Made by a program: the position numbers and the translations under genes
Assembly: GCF_031199965.1 (NCBI RefSeq)
Contig: NZ_CP133605.1
Location: 4,186,501 to 4,250,500 of the forward strand
From: Paenibacillus sp. D2_2
GTDB taxonomy: Bacteria; Bacillota; Bacilli; Paenibacillales; Paenibacillaceae
Direction: 5' to 3'
Length of the DNA: 64,000 nucleotides
Shown: piece after piece, positions 37,601 to 48,830 of the stretch
How positions within the stretch are numbered: position 1 is the stretch's first letter
Layout of the letters: every line of letters starts with the position of its first letter
Notes under the pieces: generated by a model
Database searches by the model: none
Told to the model about the DNA's origin: nothing
The model's input: the letters and a program-made list of their open reading frames with translations, nothing else

Positions 37601-38956
37601 TTATTCGGACAGTCTTGCTTCCAGAGCTGCTTTTTCTTTCTCATAGCCCGGTTTGCCAAGAAGCGCGAACATATTTTTCTTGTAAGCTTCAACGCCTGGT
37701 TGGTCGAATGGATTCACGCCCGACAGGTAACCGCTGATGCCGCAAGCTTTTTCAAAGAAGTATACGAGATAGCCGAAAGAGTACGGAGTCATATCCGGTA
37801 CATTAACGACCAGGTTAGGCACTTGACCATCTGTATGCGCAAGCAAGGTTCCTTGGAATGCCTTCTTGTTCACGAAGTCCATCGTCTTGCCTTCCAGGAA
37901 GTTCAATCCATCAAGATCGTCCGGATCGGATTCGATCGTAATATGGCTTGGTACTTCAGTCACTTGAATAACCGTCTCAAAGATGTTGCGGTTGCCCTCT
38001 TGAATGAATTGACCCATGGAGTGTAGATCTGTCGAGAAATCAACTGCTGCTGGGAAGATGCCTTTATAATCTTTGCCTTCGCTCTCGCCGAAGAGCTGCT
38101 TCCACCATTCGGATACATAGTGCAGAGATGGCTCATAGTTAACGAGAATTTCAGTTGCTTTGCCTTTACGATACAATGCGTTGCGCACAGCAGCGTATTG
38201 GTAGCTCTCATTCTCTGCTACATTTGGATTGCTGTATTCCTTCGCAGCATCAGCTGCGCCTTGCATCATTGCATCGATGTCAATACCAGCAACAGCAATT
38301 GGAAGCAAGCCAACCGGAGTAAGAACGGAATAACGTCCGCCTACATCATCCGGAATGACGAAGGACTCGTAACCTTCTTCGTTCGAGAGCTTCTTGAGAG
38401 CGCCCTTCTCACGGTCTGTTGTTGCGTAGATGCGCTTGCGAGCTTCTTCCTTGCCGTATTTCTTCTCCAGTGCTGCACGGAAAATACGGAAAGCAATCGC
38501 TGGTTCCGTCGTTGTTCCGGACTTAGAAATAACATTCACGGAGAAATCCTTGCCTTCGATCAGGTCAAGCAAGTGATTCACATAAGTGGAGCTGATATTG
38601 TTACCTGCAAAATAGATCTCAGGAGTTTTGCGTTTATCTTTAGGAAGCAAATTATAGAACGAATGCGACAAGGATTCAATTGCAGCGCGTGCGCCGAGAT
38701 AAGAACCACCGATGCCGATTACGATCAATACTTCAGAATCGTTTTGGATTTTGGCAGCCGCCTTCTTAATGCGGGCAAATTCCTCTTTATCAAATTCGGT
38801 AGGAAGGTCAATCCAGCCAAGATAGTCGGATCCTGCACCTGTACCTTTATGTAGCTGCTCATGGGCAAGACGAATTGGCTCAGCGAAATAATCAATCTCA
38901 TGCTGTCCTACGAATTCAAGAGCATTGCTGTAATCAAACGTTACTTTTTTACTCAT
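37601..38956 (-). CDS. pgi: Glucose-6-phosphate isomerase
   Basis: 451 residues from the ATG at 38956 ([15 protein letters not shown]), preceded by GGAGG at 9 nt; an upstream in-frame ATG at 39001 lacks a site. It is the Firmicutes-type Pgi: [45 protein letters not shown], and the C-terminal region with [18 protein letters not shown]. It interconverts glucose 6-phosphate and fructose 6-phosphate in glycolysis. The gene is intact. Confidence 0.95.
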   Translation of the reverse strand: MSKKVTFDYSNALEFVGQHEIDYFAEPIRLAHEQLHKGTGAGSDYLGWIDLPTEFDKEEFARIKKAAAKIQNDSEVLIVIGIGGSYLGARAAIESLSHSFYNLLPKDKRKTPEIYFAGNNISSTYVNHLLDLIEGKDFSVNVISKSGTTTEPAIAFRIFRAALEKKYGKEEARKRIYATTDREKGALKKLSNEEGYESFVIPDDVGGRYSVLTPVGLLPIAVAGIDIDAMMQGAADAAKEYSNPNVAENESYQYAAVRNALYRKGKATEILVNYEPSLHYVSEWWKQLFGESEGKDYKGIFPAAVDFSTDLHSMGQFIQEGNRNIFETVIQVTEVPSHITIESDPDDLDGLNFLEGKTMDFVNKKAFQGTLLAHTDGQVPNLVVNVPDMTPYSFGYLVYFFEKACGISGYLSGVNPFDQPGVEAYKKNMFALLGKPGYEKEKAALEARLSE

Positions 38957-39023
38957 TTGAAACAAACCTCCATCTGTATATTTATCGCACAGCCTATCCA
39001 CAAGAGGTAATAGTAGTCAATTC

Positions 39024-39256
39024 TCCTCTTAAATAGAAGTTCAAAAAGGTCTTTTTTCAGCACCGAGAAGGTTGAATGAAGCTAGGGACCGAGGAGCGGA
39101 ACGTAGGCAAAACCTACGTGAGCACCTGAGATGTTTCCGGAGGAAACATTACTTCGTAAGCATCCTCTTAGCCCGGCTGAATTCAAGATTCGATGCCGAG
39201 CCCACTTCCTGATTCACTTCGTGATCAAAAGCGGACTTTTTGAACATCCTCTTAAA
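39024..39256. mobile_element. MITE-like element, copy A, with flanking 10-bp direct repeats
   Basis: The element spans 39039-39245 (207 bp). It starts GTTCAAAAAG and ends with the complementary CTTTTTGAAC. TCCTCTTAAA flanks it on both sides (39024-39033 and 39247-39256), as a target-site duplication would. Internal hairpins include ATGTTTCC-TCC-GGAAACAT and CGTAGG/CCTACG. It has no coding capacity and lies between divergent pgi and the dehydrogenase gene. Copy B at 58.3 kb is inverted relative to it. Confidence 0.7.
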
Positions 39257-39376
39257 ACAACTTAAAAATAGGATACTGTAAAACCAATATGAACACAAGG
39301 GCACAATATACACCCTTCCTGCCAACATGTTAAAATATAAATATGTTTGCAGATACTTTAAAAGAGGTGGACAATC

Positions 39377-40273
39377 ATGAAAAAAATAGGATTTATCGGC
39401 CTGGGTACGATGGGCGCTCCGATGGCTGCAAACTTGCTGAAAGCAGGTTATGAAGTTACCGTGTATAACCGCACCGCTTCAAAGTGCGCTTCCCTAGTAA
39501 ACCAAGGTGCCAAACAAGCAGCATCACCTAAAGAAGCAACAGCAGCAACCGACATTGTCATTACAATGGTAAGCAATGACCAATCGATAGAAGCTGTATT
39601 TGACGGTTCAGAAGGTGTTCTCGCTGGCCTGAAGCCTAACACAATCGTCATCGACTGCAGTACAATCTCCCCTGCGCTTGTGAAGCAGACGGCAGCAAAG
39701 GTGCAAGAACGTGGAGGAGATTTCCTCGATGCCCCTGTAACTGGTAGCTCACCAGCCGCGATCGACGGAACACTCGTCTTCATGGTAGGCGGTAATGCCA
39801 ACACTGTTGAGACATGCCGTGACCTCTTCGATGTAATGGGTAAGAAGCTACTGTACATGGGTCCTAACGGAAGCGGCGCCGTAGCGAAAATCGCTCACAA
39901 TACAATCGTAGGCATCAATAATCTGGCTCTAATCGAAGGCTTCTCCATCGCCGCAAAATCCGGCCTGCCTGTGGACAGATTCCTTGAACTCGTACAGCTT
40001 GGTTCAGCAGGAAGCAAAGCGGCGGAGCTCAAAGGCCGTAAAATCATCGAGCATGATTTCACGAACCAGTTCTCGCTGGCTCTCATGCTGAAGGATTTGA
40101 AGCTGGCTTCGTCTCTGACGGACACTTCTGGAATTCCCGCGCCTATGCTGAATCTGGCCAAGAGCCTGTTCCAGGCAGGTCAGACCGAAGGTTATGGCGA
40201 TGAGGACTTATCCTCTGTGGTGAAAATTTATGAAGCATGGATCGGCCAGAAGATCGGCGATACGCAGTCCTAA
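39377..40273 (+). CDS. 3-hydroxyisobutyrate dehydrogenase-family NAD(P)-dependent oxidoreductase
   Basis: 298 residues after AGAGGTGG. The N-terminal Rossmann motif is GFIGLGTMGAPMAANLLKAG. The substrate-binding signature DAPVTGSSPAAIDGTLVFMVGG and the catalytic-lysine region GSGAVAKIAHNTIVGINN are both present. The family includes 3-hydroxyisobutyrate, tartronate-semialdehyde and related beta-hydroxyacid dehydrogenases; the exact substrate is not resolved. The gene is intact and ends at a bidirectional terminator. Confidence 0.87.
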   Translation: MKKIGFIGLGTMGAPMAANLLKAGYEVTVYNRTASKCASLVNQGAKQAASPKEATAATDIVITMVSNDQSIEAVFDGSEGVLAGLKPNTIVIDCSTISPALVKQTAAKVQERGGDFLDAPVTGSSPAAIDGTLVFMVGGNANTVETCRDLFDVMGKKLLYMGPNGSGAVAKIAHNTIVGINNLALIEGFSIAAKSGLPVDRFLELVQLGSAGSKAAELKGRKIIEHDFTNQFSLALMLKDLKLASSLTDTSGIPAPMLNLAKSLFQAGQTEGYGDEDLSSVVKIYEAWIGQKIGDTQS

Positions 40274-40312
40274 TCCATTTTTCGATCGATTCCTATCCAA
40301 CCATCATTGTCA

Positions 40313-40348
40313 AAAGGCAGGTTCAGCGTACAAGCTGTTCCTGCCTTT
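40313..40348 (+). terminator. Terminator between the dehydrogenase and ppnP
   Basis: AAAGGCAGG (40313-40321) pairs with CCTGCCTTT (40340-40348), with additional AGC/GCT pairing. A tracts and T tracts at the two ends suit both converging genes. Confidence 0.7.
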
Positions 40349-40354
40349 CATTAT

Positions 40355-40689
40355 TTACTTGTTCTCACAAGCTGCTGATCCGTAAGAGCAGCAGTAATCC
40401 GTTACACTATGAATTTTCACCTTGAACGAAGAATGAGCAGAGACGGAGAACGTACCCGGCCGCTAATTTCCCGCCACAAAGTCTCCCCAGAAAGAAGGAA
40501 CTCCATCTCACCGGAAATGACATTGATGACTTCAATAGAATCTGTCTCGAATTCATATTCACCAGGAAGCATGATCCCAAGCGTGATTTTGCTACCGTCC
40601 TGAAGCCAAACAGTTCGACTCGTTACTCGGCCGTCAAAGAATATGTTGGCTGCCTTCTCAACTGTTGCATTCTTCCACTCCTGCGTCAC
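40355..40689 (-). CDS. ppnP: Pyrimidine/purine nucleoside phosphorylase PpnP (frameshifted)
   Basis: The GTG at 40689 follows GAGGAG. The cupin protein of the UPF0345/PpnP family is recognised by ANIFFDGRVTSRTVWLQDGS, TLGIMLPGEYEFET and VISGEMEFLLSG. A G missing near 40455 removes the natural end. In the next frame it continues GTFSVSAHSSFKVKIHSVTD then YCCSYGSAACENK, stopping at 40355, about 112 residues in total. The enzyme phosphorolyses several nucleosides. It converges on the dehydrogenase gene. Confidence 0.82.
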
Positions 40690-40777
40690 ACTTCCCGCTC
40701 CTCTCACTATGTTTCAAAAAGTATATCAAGAAACACGCTGCTTGGACTTTATTTCAATTGTTCCTTCACATGCTTAA

Positions 40778-42775
40778 CTACGTTCTTACAGTGAAGCCAT
40801 ACTCGGCCATAACCTTGTCGCCAGGAGCAGATGCACCGAAAGTATCGATGCCGATGATTGTTCCTTGCTCACCTACATAACGTTCCCAACCGAATGGATG
40901 TGCCATTTCAACAGCGACACGAGCTTTAACATCTGGAAGAATAACCGAGTCTTTATATGCTTTGTCTTGTTTATCGAACAGATCCCAGCTTGGCAAGCTA
41001 ACGACGCGTACATGAATGCCTTCCTCTGCGAGTGCTGCTTGAGCCTTCACAGCCAGCTGTACTTCAGATCCTGTTGCAATAATTTGTGCCACTGGTTTGC
41101 CGTCCTTCGCATCGGATACGACATAACCGCCGCGTTTGATGCCTTCACGAGCAAGCTCAGCACTCTTCTCCAGAATAGGCAGGTTCTGACGAGTCAGTAC
41201 GAGCGCTACTGGATTTTCTTTGTTCTCTACAGCATATGCCCATGCAGCGGAAGTCTCGTTGCCGTCAGCCGGACGGAGTACAGTCAGACCAGGAATGATG
41301 CGCAAGGAAGCTAATTGTTCAATCGGTTCATGCGTAGGTCCGTCTTCACCAACTGCAATACTATCATGTGTCAGTACATAAGTTACCGGCAATTTCATCA
41401 ATGCAGCCAGACGTACTGCAGGACGGAGGTAATCCGTAAATACGAAGAATGTACCGCCAAATACCTTCAATCCGCTGTGCAACATAATTCCGTTCATCGC
41501 TGCTGCCATCCCGAACTCGCGTACGCCGAAGTACAGGTTACGTCCAGCACGATTGTCTGTAGTATAGTTGTCGATTCCATTCAAGTGAGTCATCGTCGAG
41601 CTCTCCAGGTCAGCGGAACCGCCCAACAATTGTGGTACACGATTTACAAGACCGTTCAAGGCGTTACCGGAAGCAACGCGAGTAGAGACTGCTTTGTCTT
41701 CAACATTATATTTAGGAAGGTCAGCATCCCAACCTTGAGGTAGATCGCCTGCTACAGCCGTCTCGAACTGAGCAGCCAGCTCAGGATATTGCGCTTTGTA
41801 TTTAGCAAAAGCTTCATCCCATGCTTGGTTTGCAGCAATTCCGTGCGCCTTCACTTTAGCGAAATGCTCGCGTACTTCTTCAGGAACATAGAAGTCCTCT
41901 TCATAAACCCATTTATAGAATTCCTTAGTCAGCTTCGCTTCTTCAGTACCAAGTGGAGAACCATGTGTACCGCCGTGGCCACCTTTACCTTGCTTGTTCG
42001 GGCTACCGTAGCCAATAACCGTCTTCACTTCGATCAGGGTAGGACGATCAGTGTCAGCTTTCGCTTCTTCGATAGCTGCTGCCAGCGCGTTAAGATCGTT
42101 GCCATCCTCAACAAGCAATGTCTGCCAGCCATAAGCATCGAAGCGTTGTCTTACATTTTCAGAGAAACTAAGGTTCAACGTGCCATCCAGCGTAATGTCG
42201 TTCGAGTCATACAGGAAGATGAGCTTGCCCAGCTTCAAATGGCCTGCCATGGAAGCAGCCTCGCTGGCTACGCCTTCCATCAGGTCGCCGTCACCGCAGA
42301 TTCCGTAAGTATAGTGATCGACAACTTTGAAGTCATCCTTATTGTAGGTTGCAGCCATTTGAGTCTCAGCCATTGCCATGCCGACTGCCATCGAGATACC
42401 TTGACCCAGCGGACCAGTTGTAGCGTCAACACCAGCTGTGTGTCCCCATTCTGGGTGACCAGGCGTCTTACTTCCCCATTGACGGAATTGCTTGAGATCC
42501 TCAAGGGAAAGATCATAACCACTCAAATGAAGCAAGCTATAGAGTAGCATTGAGCCATGACCTGCGGACAGCACGAAGCGGTCGCGGTTTACCCAAGTTG
42601 GATTCTCTGGGTTATGATTCATTGTCTTGGCGAACAATTGATACCCCATTGGAGCGGAACCCATTGGCATTCCCGGATGACCGGATTTTGCTTTCTCGAT
42701 CGCGTCGATCGCAAGCGTACGAATCGTCGTAATTGACAGATTCTCAATCGTATTGTTGTTGTCTGACACTGGCAT
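40778..42775 (-). CDS. tkt: Transketolase
   Basis: 665 residues after AGGAGG. Thiamine diphosphate motif: [20 protein letters not shown]...DSNDITLDG. Other signatures are [61 protein letters not shown] and [14 protein letters not shown]. It exchanges two-carbon units between sugar phosphates in the pentose phosphate pathway. The gene is intact and monocistronic. Confidence 0.96.
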   Translation of the reverse strand: MPVSDNNNTIENLSITTIRTLAIDAIEKAKSGHPGMPMGSAPMGYQLFAKTMNHNPENPTWVNRDRFVLSAGHGSMLLYSLLHLSGYDLSLEDLKQFRQWGSKTPGHPEWGHTAGVDATTGPLGQGISMAVGMAMAETQMAATYNKDDFKVVDHYTYGICGDGDLMEGVASEAASMAGHLKLGKLIFLYDSNDITLDGTLNLSFSENVRQRFDAYGWQTLLVEDGNDLNALAAAIEEAKADTDRPTLIEVKTVIGYGSPNKQGKGGHGGTHGSPLGTEEAKLTKEFYKWVYEEDFYVPEEVREHFAKVKAHGIAANQAWDEAFAKYKAQYPELAAQFETAVAGDLPQGWDADLPKYNVEDKAVSTRVASGNALNGLVNRVPQLLGGSADLESSTMTHLNGIDNYTTDNRAGRNLYFGVREFGMAAAMNGIMLHSGLKVFGGTFFVFTDYLRPAVRLAALMKLPVTYVLTHDSIAVGEDGPTHEPIEQLASLRIIPGLTVLRPADGNETSAAWAYAVENKENPVALVLTRQNLPILEKSAELAREGIKRGGYVVSDAKDGKPVAQIIATGSEVQLAVKAQAALAEEGIHVRVVSLPSWDLFDKQDKAYKDSVILPDVKARVAVEMAHPFGWERYVGEQGTIIGIDTFGASAPGDKVMAEYGFTVRT

Positions 42776-42874
42776 TTTGTTTCCTCCTTAGTTAAATGAA
42801 GAGATATAACTGAAAGTTAGGCGTAACCATTTTCACAAAACATTCAATTTGAAAAGATCATTTTGACTTTATTC

Positions 42875-42883
42875 ATTATATCA
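42875..42883 (-). promoter_or_regulatory. Extended -10 promoter of tkt
   Basis: The minus strand reads TGATATAAT, an extended -10 element, about 100 nt upstream of the transketolase start. No good -35 is seen. From 42900 to 43158 I see no gene or clear signal. Confidence 0.45.
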
Positions 42884-43158
42884 CTTCAAGCATACCTTTT
42901 CCATACCATTATTTCCATTCCTTGCCCCAGAATTACGCAATTTGCGAAAGAACGGTATCTCTTGTCATGAATGGCCCTGCAAGGTACACGATACTGGGCA
43001 AACGATTCACATTTAGCTTCGTACTATACTCTTCTATTATTTTGAGCTACGCATTAATCATGTACTCGAAAAGAAATATCATTCGCATTAATATGACGAT
43101 AACTATAGTGCGAACTGGAACCTTAATATTTCCCCATATAAACGAAGCTACTTCATAC

Positions 43159-43344
43159 TCTAACGAAACTACCAATCGTTATTTAAGCTAAATTCGGCCC
43201 CTGCAAATTCTAACGAAACTGGGTATCGCTATTTAACTAAAAATGAAGCTAAACAGCCTTATTCCTATTCAATAGCGATATGGTGTTTCGTTAGATTTGT
43301 ATTACCCTCATTTTTGCGAATATAAGGTGTCACAGTTTCGTTAT
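43159..43344. repeat. Intergenic repeat array, family 1, second locus
   Basis: Direct units at 43159-43184 (TCTAACGAAACTACCAATCG...) and 43209-43234 (TCTAACGAAACTGGGTATCG...) are followed by inverted units at 43271-43295 and about 43318-43344. Order, number and spacing match the array at 22141-22327, with unrelated spacer sequence. Non-coding. Confidence 0.7.
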
Positions 43345-43511
43345 AGTGTGCTACTGTTTTCTCTATCCCCTCCCATTGCAACTATATCGGCTCGCTAAAA
43401 CTTGAACATTATGTACTTTGGCGTTCATAGTGTCGTATGATGAGCAGCAGCATGGGTGTCTATGGTAATCTCCGCATATGAAGCTAATGTCGTGTTCATT
43501 AAAGCAACGCA

Positions 43512-43543
43512 AACAGCGGTGGGACCATGGTCCCACCGCTGTT
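43512..43543 (-). terminator. Perfect 32-bp palindrome, probable terminator of the vWA operon
   Basis: The arm AACAGCGGTGGGACCA (43512-43527) is followed directly by its exact complement (43528-43543), with no loop bases beyond those used in turning. On the minus strand a short T-run (CTGTTTGC) follows. It lies 36 nt downstream of the inferred true stop of the vWA gene. Confidence 0.6.
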
Positions 43544-43578
43544 CTGTTATCTGCTGCGGCTGTATGCTCGCCGCTGCG

Positions 43579-46483
43579 CTAGCGCTTGCCACGCTGCTTG
43601 GCTGCAAGCAGCCGGCCAAGCGCGTCCCCTCTGGCGCGGCTTCGTCTGCGCCAGCCTGCGACCTCCCGGCCTCCTCCGCAGGAGGAGAGGCCGGGGCCGC
43701 CTCTGCCCGCTCGCTCGGCGCTGCGGGCGAAGGCCCGCCCCGCTTCGCGTGGGGCGGGGCCGCGGGCGCGGCGGCGGGGCGATCCTCGCCGCCCGCGCCA
43801 TAAAAGGCGGCTGCGCGCGACTTGCGCGCCGCCAGCCGGGCGAGCCCGGCGTCCGGCACCGCCTCAGGCGGGCCGGACTGTGCCGCTGCCGCGCGCGTTC
43901 CAGCGCGGCGCCCCCATGGCCGCAGGCGCTCCGCGATGCGGCCCCAGGGCAGCGACATCCGCCGCACGGCGATGTCGGCGAGCCAGAGCAGGAGCGCCGC
44001 GATCAGCAGCGGGCGCTCCCAATCATGCGGCTCGGCGTAGCCCGCCGCATGATACTTCAGCGCTTCGCCTGGTTTATCCCAGCTCAGCACCCGCCCGCCG
44101 GACAGCTCGGCCAGAGCGGCGAGCTTGTCCGGCGGGTTCCCGGATGCAAGCGAATATTCGGGAGAATACGGAACAACAAAGCCGCTCCCCGAACCATAGC
44201 TTGGCCGGAGCCCATCCTCATTCTCTTCCCCTGTAGCTGCACCAGAAAAGAACCCGGATCACTCACCTCTATCGAACCCGTATAAATCCCTGGAGAAGTC
44301 TGAAGAAGCGGCACCCGCTGCTCAGGTACGGCTTCCGAACTGATTACAGCATCAAGCTTCCCAGGCAGAACCTCTTCGTCTGCTCTGACTTCGAAACGAA
44401 CCTGATTGCCTTCAACCGTTGTCTGCACAGCATAATCCGAAGCCGTGAACTGCGGCAATGTCCACTTCACCATCTCCGCAAAAATCTCGGCAAAGCGCGG
44501 CCATCCCACCCAATCCCGCGACCATTTGCCGGTCATATCACTAGTCCAGGCTACAGTACGCCCTGAACCATACTGCCAGCGTGCTAGCAATGGATCAGGT
44601 TCCGGGCTGGACAGAACCGTCTGCGCCGTCGCTTTTGGCGTAGCGGCCACATAGCCATAAATCTGCGGTAGCCCGTCAGCAAACAAAGACTGCCAATCAC
44701 CAGGCTGTACCAAGGCCGGAACGAAAGGTTTGTTCACTACATACGTTCTGGATATCATCGCTGCCTCACGGCTAAAGATAGCCGGTAGTGTCGTCGCATC
44801 CTGAACATAATAGTAGCGCCCCTTGGCCCCATCTGCCAGCGACTGCAGCAGATTCACATCCGCGTCCTCGCCTACTGCCACGGTGGACATCGTAATTTTC
44901 TCTTCTAGCATCGTATTCAGCAGATCGTTGTAACCTGAACTACCTGCCGACTGGCCATCTGTTAGAAGAATAATATGCTTGCGCTGTGCCTGAACATCAA
45001 GCATCTTCTTCGTCGCATCAGCAACCGCAGGATAAATATCCGTACCGCCAGCGCTCGGAATGCTATTGATCTGCGATAGAACAAAATCTTTATCACTGAG
45101 GACCTGTGGTTCAACTACCCACCAAGGTTGATCATCGAATGCTACTACGCCCACGGTATCCTTAGCCCTGAGCAGTTCAACCGTGCGCATCGCCGATTCC
45201 TTGGCCAGCTTGAGCTTATCGCCCTCCATACTTCCGGAACGGTCAATCACCAGAATCAGACCGAGCGACGGGACCTCCCGCTTGCCCTCCAGCTCCATTG
45301 ATACAGGCAGCAGCTTCTCAATCGGCGTCTTGAAATAACCGCCCATTCCAAAGCTGTCTTCTCCGCCTACCATCATAAATCCGATGCCGTAAGAACGCAC
45401 CGCTTGCTCAATCAGCCCCATCTGCTTGCCACCGACCTGCTCACCGGACACATTATTGAAGATTATACTGTCATATCCAGCATACTTCGCTAGCTCAAGC
45501 GGCAGCATTCCGGGGGCAGTGACCTCATAGTTGATCAAGCTGGATTTCAGTGAATTTTCCAAATTGGTGCTCGTATTCGCTTCACCTTCCACGATCAGCA
45601 CCTTCGGGCTCCCTGTTACTCTCGTAAAAGCGTAGGACACATTATTCGCCGCCTGCTCGTCTCCAGAGGCGAACACCTCTGCCCGATAGCGATGCATCCC
45701 CGTTTTTCGAGCCAAGCCCTGCAAAGCCACACGGTTTTCTCCGCGCTCCAAGGTCAGCTTCGTACGGCCGATCTCCTCATTATCCTCATAGAGCCTTAGT
45801 TCCCCTTCACCGGCAAAAGTGCTCTGCACTGTAACCTCGAAGTTGAATGACTCGGCTTGATACAGCTTGTCCGGCATCTTCAGTGACTCTATCGCCACAT
45901 CCTGGATCGGCTTACGATCATTCGGCAGCACATCAAGTGTTATTCCACGTTCCCGCAACAACAGAGCAGCGGAGCGTACATCGCCCACATTCTCTTCCCC
46001 ATCTGAAATGAGAACGATCCGGCCGCCACCATGCCCGCTGAACATGCTACCAGCTAACTGAAGCCCCTTTTCAAGATTTGTATATTGCGGGTTTATCGCC
46101 GCTTTCGAGCCAGTATTTTCCGACCATCCAGTATCAAGACTTTTCTCCACGGCCGCATCAAGTCCCGACCCGACAATGCCCAGTTTGTCCCGGGGGTTTT
46201 TGCCTTGAACCGCTTCATTCATCCACCCCAATGCTGGCTCGCCCTCCGGCATACTTGCCGAACGGTCAAGGACAAACACCATTTCCTTGTCGTACACCAT
46301 TCTGAATGTATGGAAGCCTGACATCACCAGGATGAGCAGTATCGCTACCATGATTCTGAGGCCGATCGCCCACTTTCTCCTCGCTCCGCTTAAGCGGAAG
46401 TCACTGCGGAAGGCATACACAGTAAAGGCCACGACCGCAATGAATAGCAATAAGAATAAGGGATGCTCAAATTGAACGCCCAC
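43579..46483 (-). CDS. vWA-domain membrane protein with GATase-like segment (frameshifted)
   Basis: The GTG at 46483 follows GGGGGTG. Two N-terminal membrane helices (LFLLLFIAVVAFTVYAF; MVAILLILVMSGFHTF) precede a vWA-like motif DRSASMP. A class I glutamine-amidotransferase-like segment (IGFMMVGGEDSFGMGGY) and a full vWA domain with MIDAS DRSGSMEGDK follow. Correcting a G near 44232 continues the protein through GFVVPYSPEYSLASGNPPDK and a membrane helix (PLLIAALLLWLADI). The tail is GC-rich and Ala/Arg-rich. A second shift near 43615 would give the more natural end LLAAKQRGKR with a stop at 43579; otherwise the frame runs to 43425. Related to BatA/BatB-type proteins. It overlaps the upstream gene by 17 nt. 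Confidence 0.75.
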
Positions 46484-48638
46484 GCTGATACACCCCCCAC
46501 TCGGCAAAAATAACGATAAAAGCGAGCAGTGCGATCAGGTAAGCAAGCGAGTACCTGCTCGAAAAATCTCCGCGCCCTTCTCCCGCTCTGGCTGTCTGCC
46601 CAGACTCACTGTCCTGTACTGCTGGGCTATTCCCTGTACCGTCAGTTACTTCATTTCCAGACTGTTCCATCTGCTCACCGCCCTGCGCTGCAGCGGCCGG
46701 CTGCAACGGCCACACTGCTTGAGTGGACGATTCCAGCGGACTGGCCGTTGTCTGTAAATAGTAACTGGCCAACTCATTCCCATCCACATCGCGCTGCACG
46801 AACCGCCACAACCCGGGAATCGCCGGTGCTGTCTGCTCAACTAATATACTTCCGCCCTTCGCTTCTGCGGGAATATCAGCAGCTTTGCTTGACAGCGCAT
46901 ACCCGCTGACCGGAGTCCATCTCCCCTGCTTGGCGTCGGGATTCACTGGAATGGCGACCTTTGCTTCAACCATAGCCCTACCAAGGCCAGTCGCCCTTCC
47001 GGATTGCAACCACTCCACCGCATTATGCACCAGTATCGGAAATTCGGAACGTAACGGTAGATCACTGTCTTCAAGCGCAAACAGAAATCCAAGTCTTGCC
47101 GTTCCAGCTTCGCTCCCCGCATAGATCGCCGGCAATCGATCGATTTTCATAATTGTCTTGGCCCATTCAGGTACCTGCGCTTGATAAAGAAAGCCTGTTG
47201 GTGAATCCTTTAACGTAAAATAACGAGTCAGAGGATGATCCTCTATTTTTAGTTCTCCGCTTGATAATTGAAGCTTGTCGCCAGCTCCCCCAATGGTCCA
47301 AAGCGGAGTTCGAGACACCAGTTCCGCCCAAGCTCCATGTTGCATGTAATCCGGCATACTGCCATCAGCAACAATGATTTCCGGTGTTTGCTCAGGTAGT
47401 GTAGGCTCTTCCACCTCTCCATTTCCATCCTTGTCAGCTGGAGTCATACGGATTACGCTTGCTCCGGCGAGTTGTAACGCTTTTTCCAGAAATAGATTGC
47501 CTCGGGAGACTAGTAGCACATTAGGAGCAGCATGTTGCTCCCGAAATGCAAAGGCCTCATTATCCAATAGATAAGAATCACCCGGACTCAGCGTAAGCCG
47601 ATAAACCTCCGCCGCAGGTAGCTCGGCAAAAGATTCCGTCACAGCTTGTCTCGCGCTAATCACAACTTGACGCGAAGCCAATAGTCGGTCGTCTCCGTAT
47701 AGATGCAGTTCGGCCTCCAGTTCATCGCTTCCATCATTGCGAACGATGGCAACCCCATCTACCGTCCCAGACGCCTCCTTATTTCGCACCCCAAACTGTT
47801 CAATGGTAGCATTACCAATCTTCGTATCACCAATCGTCATAATACTGACAGGAACATCAAATAGAATATCGTCAGAACGCTCCATCCAACGCCCATCGGT
47901 AAAAATAACGACCTGCGCCTCTGGATCGTCCTTCGTCATGGCCGCAGCCAGGGACAGCGTCTCACGGTACGCGGATGCCCCATAGTCTACAGCTAACGAC
48001 GATATCGCTTGCTTCCATTTACCACGATCATTCTCGTGTGACAGAAGCACCTCCGGCTTACTACCCAATTTAAGCAGCGTCAGTTCACTCTTCTTGCTCA
48101 GAGAAGCGGTGAATTCGCTTAGCTCGCCTTTTAGCCATTCCATTCGACTAATCGTTCCGATCTGCCTTACGTCTTTTCCACCCAAACTGATCGTCACGGA
48201 CTTTTCAGCTTCCTGTCGAACGGTTTCATTCCCGAGCTGCGTGCCCGAACTCCCTGCTTCCCGACCGAGCTTACCGTTCCCGGTAGCTGTATCACCAGCC
48301 CGATCAGCCCCCTGCTCCGCCTGCTCGTCCAATAGTGTACTCATGCTCGCTGAGGCATCAACAATCACAACCGTATGCTTACTTCCGCCCTGGACCCATA
48401 AATATGGAGCCATAAGCGCAAATACAAGCAGCGCAGCCACAAGCAACTGCAGCCATAATAGCAGACGGTTCTGCAGCTTCTGCCAAGGACGGTTCGCCTC
48501 AATGTTGCGGAGAACATGATTCCATAGCAGATGGCTCGATACCGTCGTATCTATGTATTTTCGCTTGAACAAATACATGAGCAGAATGACCGGAATGGCC
48601 AAACCGAACCATAGGCCGGACCACAACGCTATCCCCAT
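46467..48638 (-). CDS. BatA/vWA-domain membrane protein
   Basis: 724 residues from the ATG at 48638 after AAGGAGGGG. The N-terminal BatA-type module is LWSGLWFGLAIPVILLMYLF...DTTVSSHLLW, with a second helix LLLWLQLLVAALLVFALMAP. Then comes a vWA domain with MIDAS-like DASASMS, interrupted by a polar insert (about residues 110-155). A long extracytoplasmic beta-rich region follows, and a C-terminal helix (LAYLIALLAFIVIFAEW). It pairs with the next vWA protein, likely as a membrane complex acting with MoxR (inference from the cluster). Intact. Confidence 0.82.
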   Translation of the reverse strand: MGIALWSGLWFGLAIPVILLMYLFKRKYIDTTVSSHLLWNHVLRNIEANRPWQKLQNRLLLWLQLLVAALLVFALMAPYLWVQGGSKHTVVIVDASASMSTLLDEQAEQGADRAGDTATGNGKLGREAGSSGTQLGNETVRQEAEKSVTISLGGKDVRQIGTISRMEWLKGELSEFTASLSKKSELTLLKLGSKPEVLLSHENDRGKWKQAISSLAVDYGASAYRETLSLAAAMTKDDPEAQVVIFTDGRWMERSDDILFDVPVSIMTIGDTKIGNATIEQFGVRNKEASGTVDGVAIVRNDGSDELEAELHLYGDDRLLASRQVVISARQAVTESFAELPAAEVYRLTLSPGDSYLLDNEAFAFREQHAAPNVLLVSRGNLFLEKALQLAGASVIRMTPADKDGNGEVEEPTLPEQTPEIIVADGSMPDYMQHGAWAELVSRTPLWTIGGAGDKLQLSSGELKIEDHPLTRYFTLKDSPTGFLYQAQVPEWAKTIMKIDRLPAIYAGSEAGTARLGFLFALEDSDLPLRSEFPILVHNAVEWLQSGRATGLGRAMVEAKVAIPVNPDAKQGRWTPVSGYALSSKAADIPAEAKGGSILVEQTAPAIPGLWRFVQRDVDGNELASYYLQTTASPLESSTQAVWPLQPAAAAQGGEQMEQSGNEVTDGTGNSPAVQDSESGQTARAGEGRGDFSSRYSLAYLIALLAFIVIFAEWGVYQRGRSI

Positions 48639-48830
48639 GCTGCTCCCCTCCTTAAGGTAGTTCAACTAGTCCGCGTTTCGATAAGAAAGCCCTCTAAATC
48701 AAGGCCAGTTCAAGGGCGAGCGGCCACACCTCTGCTAATCCATAAGCTGCTGGTCAGCAGGATGACTCCAATCTGAGAGATACAATGCCGCTTCCCTCTT
48801 TTACCCACCAAGTTACCTTGACGGAATAAA

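Noticed and set aside
43456..44285. Several long plus-strand open frames in the GC-rich region
   Set aside because: Arginine/alanine-rich, overlapping one another in different frames, without ribosome sites. They are shadows of the GC-rich minus-strand gene.
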